Source: Xanthoparmelia taractica
Taxonomy: Eukaryota > Ascomycota > Lecanoromycetes > Lecanorales > Parmeliaceae
Direction: 5' to 3'
NCBI GenBank assembly: GCA_033085395.1
Contig: JANQBS010000088.1
Location: 87,839 to 151,838 of the forward strand
DNA: 64,000 bases
In this document: piece after piece, positions 1 to 10,364 of the stretch
How positions within the stretch are numbered: position 1 is the stretch's first letter
How the letters are laid out: the number at the start of each line of letters is the position of its first letter
Translations under genes and position numbers: made by a program
The notes under the pieces: model-generated
Database searches by the model: none
What the model saw: only the letters and a program-made list of their open reading frames with translations
What the model was told of the DNA's origin: nothing

Positions 1-567
1 TGTGAAGTAGTGGTCACTTACTGTTGCCAATTACGGACGATCCGCTTAAAGGCAAAGATCATGACCATGTCTGAAACCCTCGCTCGATCGATAAGCGCAA
101 GACAGTTGAGGCTCTACGAAACAATGTGTTCCAGAATTCCAAATAGCCAGGGTACTGGTCCGCATCTCAAAAGACATTTGCAGTCACTTATGCCTATTAT
201 TATTCCTTGATGCTGTGTCGTGGGCACTCTTCCAAAGAGCAGTTGGTTGTGCGTCACGAAGCAAAGCCCTACAGCGCTTGAGACCAGCATGAAGGACCTT
301 TGTCTAAATCCTGTACAGTGTTATGTGGGTTCTGCATGGATACCTGCATATGCACTGTTTCTCCGACGAGAAGTTGCCAGCGTGCAGCTCGCTATGTCTA
401 GGATTCTTCTACGCTTCTTTGTCAATGCCTGCCTTATAACAGTCTTCCAACCCCCACTCAATCATCAAATCAATCTCTCAACTCTCACGCCAATCTAGTA
501 AGACTCAAATACCTTCTATTCCTCTCGAACTACCCAAAATCTCCAGCTTGTTACGATTAGATCCGGA

Positions 568-813
568 ATGTCGTGTACTATCCGATCACACACCAAGGTC
601 GTCCTTTTCAAAATCAACTACCCTAAGACGCCGATGACATCTAACTCCATCATTCACTTCATCAACGATCCTACCCTTACCAAATTCATCCAGGCGACTT
701 CAACCCTTTTGATAATCGTGATACTCCTCATCCTCATTGCCCTCGGGATTGTCTTGCACACTTTAGTGGCAGTATGCCCTCCGTTCAAGAGATTCATCAA
801 CAGGTATGGGTAG
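568..813 (+). CDS. Small single-pass membrane protein, unknown function
   Basis: An 81-residue reading frame whose C-terminal half is one long hydrophobic stretch (about residues 45-71, rich in I, L and V). It is followed by a short basic tail containing PPFKRF. An in-frame internal ATG at 634 would give a 59-residue protein with the membrane segment starting near residue 23. That is closer to the layout of the other small membrane proteins at 8525, 9372 and 10074, so the start is uncertain. The upstream 150 bases are pyrimidine-rich and look like a fungal 5' leader. No family is recognised. The short length and lack of recognised homology keep confidence moderate. Confidence 0.45.
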   Translation: MSCTIRSHTKVVLFKINYPKTPMTSNSIIHFINDPTLTKFIQATSTLLIIVILLILIALGIVLHTLVAVCPPFKRFINRYG

Positions 814-1856
814 CTTATTCTTTCGAGGATAGGATAGAGCTAATCTGCCTAAGGAGGATGTTGAATAAGAGACGAGAGGAGGCGAATGAGTACCAAGGCT
901 GGTAGGACAGGCTTTCCAGGCGAATTGCAATGGGCTTGTCAAGGCGGATGGTGATAGAAAGCTATGAATAGACCCTGTTTACTGTGCGCTGCACTATCAC
1001 CACTTCCACTCAAGGAATCGCATCTTGCATTGGTGGTTACTACGCATATAGTGATTAGAAATGGAAAGCATTTTCGTCTACCCAACTGGCTGCCCTTTCG
1101 CTCCCCCCACACAACCGCTTACTTACCCCTCTACCATCTCTTCCCTTACACAAGTCAATGCGAACACAGCGCCTGCGCAAGCCCAATGAACCCCATCTCC
1201 ACTCGGTCCCACTCACTCACTAATAAGTGCCCTGTCACCTTGATTCGGACTGGTCAGGAGTGAAAGGTCTGCACCGCTGCACTGTCGACTCTCCGGTCCT
1301 TGGAGGCCGCATCGATCTATCGACAAAGGGTGGGAAAGTCAAAGGTGAAATGACATTTCGTTGGAGATCCGACTGGCGGGCTTTTCCACTCGGGACTCTG
1401 TCCGGTCGGATTAGGGACGAGGGTACTGGTAGGAAAAGCGGTGCCGATTGTAGCGAGGAGTTTCTTGTTTTTTTGGGGGGGGGCAGGTTCAGCCCGAAAA
1501 GTGTGGTGGGAGGGGGGAGGTTGAGAGCGGACGGTTTGCTATAAAGGGTGGAATGATCGATTCGTTCAGTCTGCTCGGGAGTGTACCTACTTTGTCAAGG
1601 GCCCAAGTGGCTTATGAGGGCATTATTACTGGACTTTGAGCCACGTGTTGGACATTGAACAAAATACGCAGAATTTCGAATTGCCTCGGGGCAGTAGAAC
1701 AAAGTGAAACATCCTTGAGGCGGATTGAGGTTCTTCAATTTCCAGCCTTGAATTTATAGTGCGTACCTTATGGAAACATTGGCAGTGCGTTACCACCGCG
1801 CACCTAGGTACAGAGGAAATTGGTCAATGCTGATGCTTATTATTGCGTTCTCAGTA
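814..1856. other. Intergenic stretch with no supported gene
   Basis: About 1 kb between the first small membrane protein and the 3' end of the large secreted protein. It contains a homopolymer patch near 1470-1486 (T run followed by a G run) and a TATAAAGG motif near 1540. A 105-codon open frame at 1227-1544 has no recognisable domain and Gly/Arg-heavy composition, so I treat it as chance. Nothing else is seen. Confidence 0.5.
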
Positions 1857-4810
1857 CTAGATCCGCAGAAATCCCAGAACAGACATCGCAAGCACCGCTG
1901 TAATCATCTCAGTCCACAATAACAAACACCTCACACTCGCCGTACCCCCATTAAAGACTTGCGCGCGAGTACCTGTTCCATTGTTCACCCTCATTGAAAC
2001 ATTACCTTGCGCTGAAGCTGGCGGATCAGTACCAAACGGTCCTCCCGACACAGACGCTCCCCTAGTCAGACCATCTACACCGGCAGTCTCTCCACTCGAG
2101 CCTGGACTTTTACTCTCAGGCGGCATCTTCTTCGTCTCCACCACCAATTGCGCGGCCGCATTGAGAGATACGGTCGTCGCACTCAAGGCCAGATCTGGAG
2201 CTCCGGGAGTCAGGATGGTGTCTGCGATTGATAGAGCAGTGGAATTGGCTACGATGGCTTGGCCGTTGACGGTGGTAGTGACGCGGTCAGGAATTCCGGA
2301 ATGTGCTCCATCATCAGGATCTCCTGTTGTTAGTCCTCCTAAGGCCATCTTCCCGTTTGAAAGGGCGATGCTTTTCGTACCGGATAGGGTGATGGGCGGG
2401 GCTCCACGGTCCAGGGTCGTACCAGCAATGAAGATGCTATCTGAGGGAGGTTCGACCATTTGTTTGTTTATAGTCCCGGCTTGGTCGTCTGCGAAGTCGT
2501 TCAAAGGACTTGCAGTTACCGTTTGCGTGGGCTCCATTTGTGGAACCGGAACTGCATGTTGACTGGATCCCTTGCTGTTTTCGACTTGGTGACGACCGTT
2601 GCTTGGCTTAGGATCTGCTTGCTGTCCGGACTTTTCACTGTTACTATTGCCCTGCTTAGGCCCAATGCCTCGATTAGGATCACTGCCTTTGGCAGGGTCG
2701 GTGCCATGATTGAGATCGCTAGTTTTGCTGGGACTATTGCCTTGTTCCGTATCACTGTTCTGCTGAAGCTTGGGATCGCTGGCTTGGCTGAGATGATTGT
2801 TCTGTGTAGGACCATCTTTTTGCTTAGGCTTGGGTTCCCTGCCATGGTTTGGATCACTGACTTGTGTAGGATCATTGTCTTGTTTAGGTTCACTGATTTG
2901 CTGAGGACTGTCCCCTCCTTTAGGATCCCCGTTTGGCTGCACTACTGATGCCTGAGACGGCAGGCTCTCCGGAGTTGGCAGGCTCTCCTGAGTTGCAGGG
3001 TCGTTGGCCTGAGGTCTAGTACTATGCGTCTCTTTATTTGTACGAGCTGGAGTTGCATTGATCGTCGCCTTGGGCTGGTCTACTTTGGGTATACTTGCAG
3101 GTACTGGTGTTGACGCTTTTGTATCAATAGTCGGTAGAGCCGGCGGGTCTAGAGTTATACTTGACACCGGGGCCTTAGGATCGCGAGGAGGGACAGGTGG
3201 GGCTAGTGCTGTTACTGATATGAGAGCGCTCGGGGGATCATAAGCTGTAAAAAAGCCCCCATCACAGAATGGAGCCCAAGTAAATACCTCCTTAATCTTA
3301 CTTGGCATAGCAATTAGAGGACGATACGGCTCGCCGGGTTGCGGTTTATACCAGTTTGCTTCCTAAATTTAATGTATTAGCTATAAAGATATCAGACTTA
3401 GCGATGGATATCTACCATTATGCTTTGCAGTGGGCATGGTAGATCTCTAAACTCGAATCGCTTTGCTTTTACTTCGCGAAGACCGGGAATGCCAAGAGGA
3501 CCTTCGATAGTCGACAACTCCCCCACGGAGAAGCTCAGCATCGTGGACCAGACAACACTAGCTCCACACATGTCCTCAATAGTTAAGCCATGGAAGTTGG
3601 CATATATGGACGGAGAAGTACTGATGATACTGTTATTCAATATTGATAGACCTTTCTTGTGGCTGGAAACTCACAACGTGAAACCTCCGGAGACCACTGT
3701 GCTTATCGGCAAGCCGTCTACTTGGGTGGTGGGTGTTGGCACAATCAAAGAGTGGGCGCGCCTATGGACTGATGCGTATGAGATAGGACTGGATTGATTC
3801 AAGGACTGAGACTCTGCCTTGTCTTCATCACATATAGGAGTTGACCAGGGACTAAAGTCGGAAACCTTCACGGCCAGAGAGCCAACCGTTGTGATGTGAG
3901 CTGTTGTGAAAGTCATCGTCGACACTGTGCAACCCCATTAAGTCAGACCAACTTTCGTCGTGGCACCATAGTCGATTGGTCTGACGGTATCTCCAATGAT
4001 ACTAAGACACGATGTATCCGAGTCCGGCTCGGGCCAGTAAAAGAGGTCAACATTCGCAGCGTAAATAAGACAGCTCCCACAGCAAGATGGTAGGTTTACG
4101 GATGATGAATTACCATCTTCCTTGATAAACTCCGCTTTCGATTCGTTCATAGTCCCGAAATAGTATCCCCATGAGTAGCCAGTCTTTGCGATCCATTCAT
4201 CCGCAGCTGACACGCACTGTGGCGATCTCATCCAATCCTTTATCTTTTGAAGTTCGGACAGTCTCTCAGGATGGTTGTATGTGTCGCAATCTGATTGGTT
4301 CACGAAACGCTGTTGAAAGCACGAGTTGCACATGAGACTTCTACATATGCTAGGGAGTTCGGCATGTTGATCACGAATTGCAGTATCAAAGAACTTTTCG
4401 ATTGCCGCAGTCTTATTTCCTGAGCAGGAATCGTCCCATAGCAGGCATTGATCGGATAAATTCGTGGCAGTGGCCTCTATTATCGTTCCATTGCTGGCTT
4501 TAAAGGAGCAGAAATCGTCATAAATGGCACAGAATCCTGACTTGATGTGCTGATAATTCGCTAAGACTTGTGCGTTATCACCATCCCCAGTAGTATTGAG
4601 TGGGACTGGTAACTGAGAAGAATTATCGACCATGCCCCGAGGAGAGTTGTGCCACGGTTGCGACTGCGCGGAAAAGGTTTTTTTGTTTAGGGTGGAAGCC
4701 CAAGAGTTTATGTTATGCTCATGACGTGCGAGGGTGGTGTGACCATTAAGGTCCAGCAAAGAGAGAACCGATAGGAGTCTAGCTAGGGAGAGCATTTTTC
4801 TAAACACCAC
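1857..4810 (-). CDS. Large secreted, probably GPI-anchored repeat-rich protein (937 aa, 4 exons)
   Basis: Four exons give one open frame: 4810-3967, 3924-3675, 3629-3416 and 3362-1857. Their summed length is 2814 bases, divisible by three. Intron 2 has a GTGAGT donor and CAG acceptor and rejoins a Phe codon. Intron 3 is GTAGAT...TTTAG. Intron 1 (GTGCCA...CACAG, 42 bp) is the least certain junction. The N-terminus has an apparent signal peptide (hydrophobic LARLLSVLSLL). A Cys-rich region with several N-x-S/T sites follows, including a YWPEP motif. The middle (from about 3240 down to 2550) is low-complexity Pro/Gln/Asp/Ser repeats of the SDPN..G type. The C-terminal third has Thr/Ser/Val-rich segments. 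The last 23 residues are hydrophobic after NGG, which suggests a GPI signal. By family resemblance it is a fungal cell-surface protein. No enzymatic motif is visible. Confidence 0.7.
2560..3000 (-). repeat. Imperfect coding repeats in the surface-protein gene
   Basis: Within exon 4 of the secreted protein, degenerate units of roughly 24-33 bases containing GGATC and CTTGG/GGCTTG words recur. They encode variations on a Ser-Asp-Pro-x-x-Gly-x-x-Pro-Lys theme. Unit length varies, so this is a decayed tandem array and not a clean minisatellite. Such hydrophilic stalks are usual in fungal wall proteins and often vary in length between strains. Confidence 0.55.
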
Positions 4811-5429
4811 GAGGAACGGGCCCTAACGAATCTTGATAAATATATATGAGCTACCTAGGGCACTATTATCGCATCTTCGGCGGGTAGGGTCTGCTTATGA
4901 ATGAGATATGATCGGACCCGACAAAGTAAGATTGGTCAAGAAGAAAGAGACACCTGGCAAGAGGAGCTAAAAGAATGGCTTAGATGTTTCATGAAGCCGC
5001 TGCAGCATCCCTCCTGGAAAGCCACTTTTCCTTATGCACGGCGTGCCTTTCGATTGCATCCATGCAAGTTTAATCTCCGGGTGAGAGTTTTACGATTCCT
5101 TTGATAGCGCCTTGTCGATGCAGAGATGCTCTCATGGTTGGCCCCTGAGCTAATTTCAATAAGGACAACTTGACTCAAGTAGGATAGTTTACTTTAGCAA
5201 ATCCTAGAAATGTATTCGTCAATCAGTATTGAGAAGAGTTCGTAGGAATAGACTTAAATCTCGCTCGACTAAACTCTGTTCATCCTTTCTTTAAAGGGAT
5301 GCTCGACAATCGATGCTTGGCGTGTAGGATTCTTGTTCCGTTATTGCTGCCTGGGAGATTTATCTCTATGGAAAACCGAGTCCTCGGTAACAGCATCAAC
5401 AACCACGCTTTTAGGTATAGATCGACCCA
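4811..5429. other. Divergent intergenic region between the secreted protein and the GNAT gene
   Basis: These bases separate the minus-strand secreted-protein start (4810) from the plus-strand acetyltransferase start (5430), so both promoters should lie here. A TATATAT-like run occurs near 4840 upstream of the minus-strand gene. No coding sequence is supported. Confidence 0.4.
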
Positions 5430-6239
5430 ATGGCCGAGTCAGAGATCACAACAGGCGGCCAAGGTGAGCCCTTTTCCGACGTCCAACATCATCGCAACCA
5501 GAACCAATAACGCTTCTCCCTCCACTAGAGCGGATCCAAGCTGCCGTTGGACTTCTCAGCGAAGCTTTCAAGGATAATCCCACAGTCAATTACATCCCCG
5601 ATTCCGTAAAACCGAATCAACGCGACACATATCTGCCCTCGTTCTTCCGCGCAGTGCTTACCGTCGCCGCCGCCAATGGCGCCACTTCTGAAGAAATCGG
5701 CGGTTGGAAGTCATGCGGCGTTATATGCCCGCCTGGCAGCGCTGTTGATCGGATCGGCCCGTCGCTTTATCCCATGGTCATGTCCGTGGCATGGTCTATA
5801 GGCTTCCAAGGCTGTCAAGCAAGCCCACACTTTCAACCCACCCCTACCTACCGAGGCATCTGCTAACTCTGCGCCCGAACAGCGATTATTCTCTGAGATG
5901 GCCCGTGAGACGAAAGCCTGCAAGGCGAAAGCATTGCGCGAGGGCGAGAAGTATTTCTATGTCTTTTTCTTAGGGACGTTGGAGGAGGGGCGCGGGCAAG
6001 GGTTGTCCTCCGCAGTCGTTCGGCACTATCAAGCAAGAGCTACGAGGGAGCAAGCGCCTATCTATCTGGAGGCTGCGACGGAGTATTGCTGGTGTCTGTA
6101 TGAGAGGTTGGGGTTTGTCACGATGGGTGAGATGGTGCTCGGGGAGGGAAAGGCTGCGGCTGATGGGTTGGCGTGTGTGGGTGGTCCGGGGGTTAGGCTT
6201 TGGAGTATGATATGGAGGCCTGAGCAACTTGGGGGATAA
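5430..6239 (+). CDS. GNAT-family N-acetyltransferase (226 aa, 3 exons)
   Basis: Exons 5430-5463, 5529-5818 and 5883-6239 sum to 681 bases and keep one frame. Intron 1 is GTGAGC...CACTAG. Intron 2 appears to be a GC-AG intron (donor CAA|GCAAGC, branch GCTAAC, acceptor GAACAG). Every GT donor tried either breaks the frame or removes a conserved block. The N-terminal segment (AVGLLSEAFKDNP) and the acetyl-CoA loop in exon 3 (FLGTLEEGRGQGLSSAVV, an R-G-x-G-L motif) match GNAT folds. The later LEAATEYCWCLYERLGF segment and the C-terminal RLWSMIWRP block fit the fungal type of this family. Members acetylate small molecules or proteins using acetyl-CoA. The substrate cannot be told from sequence. 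The gene looks intact. Confidence 0.8.
5819..5882 (+). other. Probable GC-AG intron in the GNAT gene
   Basis: This 64-bp segment begins GCAAGC directly after the CAA codon. It carries a GCTAAC branch-point-like word near its end and finishes GAACAG. Removing it joins GFQGCQ to RLFSEMA, which is the continuity expected for this GNAT subfamily. A GT donor five bases upstream would put a stop codon in frame. Confidence 0.65.
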
Positions 6240-7198
6240 ATACTTGTGCTGTCTTAGGGAATGCTATTTTCTTTTTCAGGTAACAAAACGGAGAGTCAGT
6301 TAGTTTCATACCATTCTCTTCTCATGATCTGCCGGAGCTCTACAATTGTTTGCTGAACTCTGGCATTGATCTTTTTCGGACGACATGTTCGATCGCAGAA
6401 CCGAAAAGACCATAATGTGGACTTGAGCTCAGTCATTGGAGTTGGAGCGGCATCTTTACGGCTGCCATGGTCTTTTGCGCGTGCTTGGAGTCCCCCCAGC
6501 GATGTCGTCAAACTACTAAAGAAAGGCTCGTTGATCACTTCCGCTAGGACTGACTTTGCCACCATCGTAACAATGATAGTCTCCTTTTTGATTGGAGTAA
6601 CTTGTCTTTGCACTTAGGTGGGGTTTGATGAGACAGTAGATCTACCAGTTAGGACGCTGTACATTGCTTCTATCCTTCTTCTTGGCTCCGTTGCGCCGGA
6701 AGAAAGACAGAGCTGACCTTTCTTCATAGCGGCTTTCTCAACATATACCTACCTCTCTGACAGGGCGGACGGCTGGGATTGCTGGGGACCTACCGCAGCG
6801 GAGGGCCGATTTGATGGCATTATCCGCAATAGAGTGAATAAGCCAGGGAGCACGGGTGGCTGCACAGACTATCGTGAAATTAGCGCACTGAGAGAAATGA
6901 GCCAAGGAAAATGTGAATAGGATATAAGGGAATATACTGAGAATGTAATGTCCGAGAAAATTGAGTGGCGAAAAATTTGGAGTTCATGGAAAATGTGAAT
7001 ATATTAAAATGCATTATCTTGGTATTATAATGCCTCCCATCCTGTCTCAATTCTCACTTCTTCCACATCTCCAACATCATCCAAGCACGACGTAGAAGAC
7101 AGCAAATCAAGCTATATCATCCTCACTAAAGAATATCAAAACGAGCTGCAAGATACCCGTTAAGCAAGAACACAATCGACAAGCCTCCCAACGCATCA
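6240..7198. other. Intergenic region, no supported gene
   Basis: Overlapping open frames on both strands at 6296-6617 (105 aa minus, 83 aa plus with a hydrophobic C-terminus) compete for the same DNA. Neither has a recognisable domain. The 3' part (about 6900-7100) is AT-rich with TATTATAAT-like words and then becomes pyrimidine-rich, which fits the promoter and leader of the gene starting at 7199. Confidence 0.4.
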
Positions 7199-7924
7199 AT
7201 GGCAGGTACCTCTGGCTGTATACCAGACTACCACGTCAACTTTTTCGGCCAGCTTTGCGAACCAACCTCACATCCTTCTCGAATGACTTCTCCTAAGACG
7301 GAATCCCAAATCGACTTTGAGCAACAATCCAACAATGCGCCCGTGCCATCGCGCACAGCCGATGACGTTTTGGCGCTCGATCCAGTCGCCGAATTGTTCA
7401 AGGAAAACCAGGATCTAATTCGAGGTCTCTCTTGCGGAAATGTTGAAACCTACCTAGCAACCATCAAGGAAGTATTTACCGCGGTGCGCCAACGCCGGAA
7501 GAATGCCTGCACAGAGATACCTACCGAGCAGCGTCTGGTTGAACGACACCAAGTTGAACAAAATGATAAAAGTCAATCTGAATGCTCAGACAAACATCAA
7601 ATCGCAAACGGTGATCAGCACCAAAACCAACACCAGGTAGAACACGAACCTGAGCATAAACATCAACAGAAAGAACAACCCAAAGTCCAGGTAGCACACC
7701 ATCGCCAAGAGCATCTAGCCATGCAAAGAGAAGACCAACACCAAGACCAACATCAACATCAACCTCAACGCCAATCGCATAACCCCCCAAAACAGCCGGT
7801 CCATCGCTTCATCATCACCCATTATCCAACGAACAAGGACAACTCCAAGATACCTCGCCAAGCTATCTCGGCAAGGTCAATTACAACCGGAAGACGATAC
7901 CATGCACTGCATGCAATCCAATAA
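7199..7924 (+). CDS. Gln/His-rich hypothetical protein (241 aa)
   Basis: A single uninterrupted frame starts at ATG 7199 after a C/A-rich leader. Residues 1-110 are of ordinary composition with a short predicted helical stretch (VAELFKENQDLIRGL...). Residues about 110-200 are dominated by Q, H, E and K in runs such as HQHQHQPQ. The tail is basic and low in complexity. I do not recognise a domain. Biased His/Gln tracts are common in fungal regulatory or lineage-specific proteins, but no function can be assigned. The long open frame and sensible start context argue that it is a real gene. Confidence 0.5.
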   Translation: MAGTSGCIPDYHVNFFGQLCEPTSHPSRMTSPKTESQIDFEQQSNNAPVPSRTADDVLALDPVAELFKENQDLIRGLSCGNVETYLATIKEVFTAVRQRRKNACTEIPTEQRLVERHQVEQNDKSQSECSDKHQIANGDQHQNQHQVEHEPEHKHQQKEQPKVQVAHHRQEHLAMQREDQHQDQHQHQPQRQSHNPPKQPVHRFIITHYPTNKDNSKIPRQAISARSITTGRRYHALHAIQ

Positions 7925-8524
7925 TGAAAACGGAAAAGGGCATAGTTAAGAGCTAGCTTCTGTCGTCGGATGGGCTACTCACGGGTAATGATACTGGAGG
8001 TAGTCTTTGGAGAAGTATGCTGTGGCTTTGTGAGTAATGAGGTTGTACAGTCGGGATTGTATAGTTGTAGGAATGGAGGCAAGAGCCTTGCGCGTGTGAT
8101 GTCGGTTGAAATGAGTAGGATTAAAGTACCGCAATGCAATATAAGAAATTTGTCATTATCTTGTGCGTGGATTTGAAGGTTTGCCGATCGTGATACCTGT
8201 CAGTCAAGTAACTCCGAGCCGTAACCATTTTTGGATCTCCCCAAGAGAGGATGATGGGGTCTTTGACCCGTCGTGCGATTGAGCAAGTTTTTCTGTTAGA
8301 ATTTGCGCCTAGCGTCTTGCTAGATGACATTGTTGACGGGGCTAATTGGCTCGTTATACGCAAAGCATTCTCTCTTCTGGTTCATCTAAACCGGCGATTC
8401 CCCCCTTCCTCAGTATCTCCCAACTCTCCCAACCACCACTTTAAACACCAAAGCATCTCACAACACCACACTCCAAACACACAGGCTCCTACGCTCACAT
8501 TCAGCACCCAGCACCGCTACCATC
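7925..8524. other. Intergenic region with leader of the next gene
   Basis: No gene is supported. The last 130 bases (about 8395-8524) are strongly C/A-rich with CCAAC and CACAAC words, typical of a fungal 5' leader. They run straight into the ATG of the membrane-protein gene at 8525. Confidence 0.4.
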
Positions 8525-8899
8525 ATGCCCCCCACCCCCACACCAACAACATTCCTCCCACCCCTCCCCTTCCTCCCCACCACCAAAAACAGGATCCTCG
8601 GGGAAACAATCTACTACCTGCAACTACTCGGCCTCATCATAGCCACGGCCGTGATCATGGCTCTTACGGTCGCTATTATCTCGCTCGTGTTACGAGGTCT
8701 TGAGACGCTTTGGTGGAAGATCAGGGAGCGGAGAGAGGCTAGGCGAGAGGCAGAGCTTGAGGTTGAAGAGAGCGCTGTGGAACTTGCGGTGTGGAGTGTA
8801 TCGGGCGTTGTGGGGGGGAACGAGGGTGGAAGTGGAGGTGCGAGTGGGGAAGTGGTATGTGGTGGTGAGGACTCGAGGGGTGGGGAGAAGAGTGGGTGA
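8525..8899 (+). CDS. Small single-pass membrane protein with charged cytosolic tail (124 aa)
   Basis: ATG follows a C/A-rich leader ending CTACCATC. Residues 1-22 are Pro/Thr-rich. A hydrophobic segment spans roughly residues 33-57 (LLGLIIATAVIMALTVAII core). A strongly charged helix (KIRERREARREAELEVEE) follows at about residues 66-83. The C-terminus is Gly/Ser/Glu-rich. The positive-outside-tail arrangement suggests a single-pass protein with its basic side in the cytosol. No family is recognised. It resembles the neighbours at 9372 and 10074 in size and layout, not in clear sequence identity. Confidence 0.5.
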   Translation: MPPTPTPTTFLPPLPFLPTTKNRILGETIYYLQLLGLIIATAVIMALTVAIISLVLRGLETLWWKIRERREARREAELEVEESAVELAVWSVSGVVGGNEGGSGGASGEVVCGGEDSRGGEKSG

Positions 8900-9371
8900 G
8901 GTTGGAGTTTGGGCGTGGGAAGGGTTGAGGGACTGGGTTGGTGTTGTAGTTGTACTTTGGAGAAGTCGTATAGAGGTTATGAGGAACAATTTATTGACAT
9001 TCTTTTGTTGGATGAGTGCCGAGGGGTGTTGCAATGCTTAGGCTTTCGGGATGATACTGTCTCAAACGTGCTCGAGTTGTAAACTTCGGCGAAGACCTGC
9101 TTAGTATAAGCCTCGTTCCGACATGATTGGTTTCCTTTTTCTCATATTGTACGTCACCCTTGTTGATACTTCGCTCATCATAAAGTCCCTCGCCATCTTT
9201 CTTCTATATTGAAGCTAAGCGAGGAGAGAGCGGTCACGGGGTAGAAAAAGCAATTTCCCTTCGACTCTCATCAACTCCCAATCGAAGCGTCTGATACCGG
9301 CACCAGTCTTATTCCAGGCTCTCCTGCTAGGAAATCGCGGATCCTCTAATATAATCGAAAGACTGTCCGAG
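8900..9371. other. Intergenic region between two small membrane-protein genes
   Basis: About 470 bases with no supported gene. Long antisense and alternative frames here (for example 8690-9041) overlap the upstream gene and have repetitive compositions, so I read them as shadows. Confidence 0.4.
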
Positions 9372-9584
9372 ATGGTGACTACTACCGCTACAACCCCATC
9401 AAGTGCTCGCACGACCGATATCCCAAAGACATCGCAACCTTGGGAAGATGTTAGGGGAATGCTGGCGACTATTGGCTTAGGGACAGCTTTCGCGATCATT
9501 CTGTGGCTCAGTTATCTCGCTGCTGGAGCCACAATGAGGACAATCAAAGATTGGCGGGATCAGCGTCCTCGGGTGGGGACATAG
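9372..9584 (+). CDS. Small single-pass membrane protein (70 aa)
   Basis: A 70-residue frame starting at ATG 9372. Residues 1-22 are Thr/Ser/Pro-rich. A hydrophobic span covers about residues 30-53 (IGLGTAFAIILWLSYLAAGA). A short basic tail (RTIKDWRDQRPR) ends the protein. No recognised domain. The same order of Thr-rich N-terminus, one membrane span and charged C-terminus is found in its neighbours, all on the same strand. The short length makes chance occurrence possible. Confidence 0.45.
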   Translation: MVTTTATTPSSARTTDIPKTSQPWEDVRGMLATIGLGTAFAIILWLSYLAAGATMRTIKDWRDQRPRVGT

Positions 9585-10073
9585 GGAACGGTACTGAGGT
9601 ATTTGTAGCACTGCATTCCGTATTACAATGGAATTGCTGACGGACACTGGAATTCAAGCTGGTCGAGAAAACCGTTGTGTTGTGGGAGTCCAAGGGTTGC
9701 AGGATATAAAGTCGAGATTGGGGATATTTCGGGGGGGTAAGCAAGGATGAAGCAGGCGTTCTCCATCTCTTCTCATTGACCGAGCATCTAAATATCCCAG
9801 GCGGTGTAATGTGGAGCCATTGTATTGCCACTATAGACCACTTCTTGCTCAAACTTGCTCACTTGTTTGACGTCTGGAGCGCCCGATGCTCATGATGTGA
9901 ATTAGGCACTAGATCTTTAACTCACGGGCTGTAAAACACTTCTCTCCTGTATTCGGGAACTCTTCATTCTGTTAACCGGACTCACACAAAAGCATTCCAA
10001 GTTCTGTGAAAAATAAGGCCAAATTTACTCTTGGACCTCACCTACTCGCTAGCTATCGCCATCCTCCTCAACG
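9585..10073. other. Intergenic region between small membrane-protein genes
   Basis: No supported gene. A minus-strand open frame at 9544-9852 lacks any recognisable motif. The bases just before 10074 are again C-rich (CCTCACC, CCTCCTC), like the leaders of the other genes in this cluster. Confidence 0.35.
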
Positions 10074-10364
10074 ATGCCCAACGAAGTAGTCGGCGAAGTA
10101 GTCGACGTGCCTCGCCCTGTCGCCGTTTTTCTGGAAGCTACATACTTCACTCTCTTGGCTTTCGGTTTCCTAACCTCTGTTTGCACGATTTGTTGCTTGC
10201 TCTGGAGGTTCTTCGGCAATGGGCATCCAATCTTTCCATCAGTCTTCTCCACGGAGGAGACTTGTGGTCGGGAACCGCAAATGAAGGAGGAGCCGTCCGA
10301 AGAAGGTGTGGGTTTAGAATTTGGTAATGACACGGATGAAGAGTATATGCGGCGGCCTTATTGA
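10074..10364 (+). CDS. Small single-pass membrane protein with acidic tail (96 aa)
   Basis: ATG lies in the context CAACGATGCCC after a C-rich leader. Residues about 21-45 form one hydrophobic segment (TLLAFGFLTSVCTICCLLW) with three Cys. An acidic tail follows (EEPSEEGVGLEFGNDTDEE) and the protein ends RRPY. No family is recognised. It is the fourth of a loose plus-strand set of small membrane proteins in the first 10.4 kb. Confidence 0.5.
   Translation: MPNEVVGEVVDVPRPVAVFLEATYFTLLAFGFLTSVCTICCLLWRFFGNGHPIFPSVFSTEETCGREPQMKEEPSEEGVGLEFGNDTDEEYMRRPY

Noticed and set aside
1981..2948. Long plus-strand frames (1981-2562, 2460-2948)
   Set aside because: They lie antisense to exon 4 of the secreted protein and mirror its low-complexity repeats, with no independent start context or domain.
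6296..6617. Overlapping frames of 105 aa (minus) and 83 aa (plus)
   Set aside because: They compete for the same DNA. Neither has a domain, clear start context or splice evidence.
8251..9041. Alternative frames overlapping the membrane-protein gene at 8525
   Set aside because: Composition is repetitive (His/Pro or Gly/Arg/Val) and no domain is seen. The frame with the membrane span and good leader is preferred.
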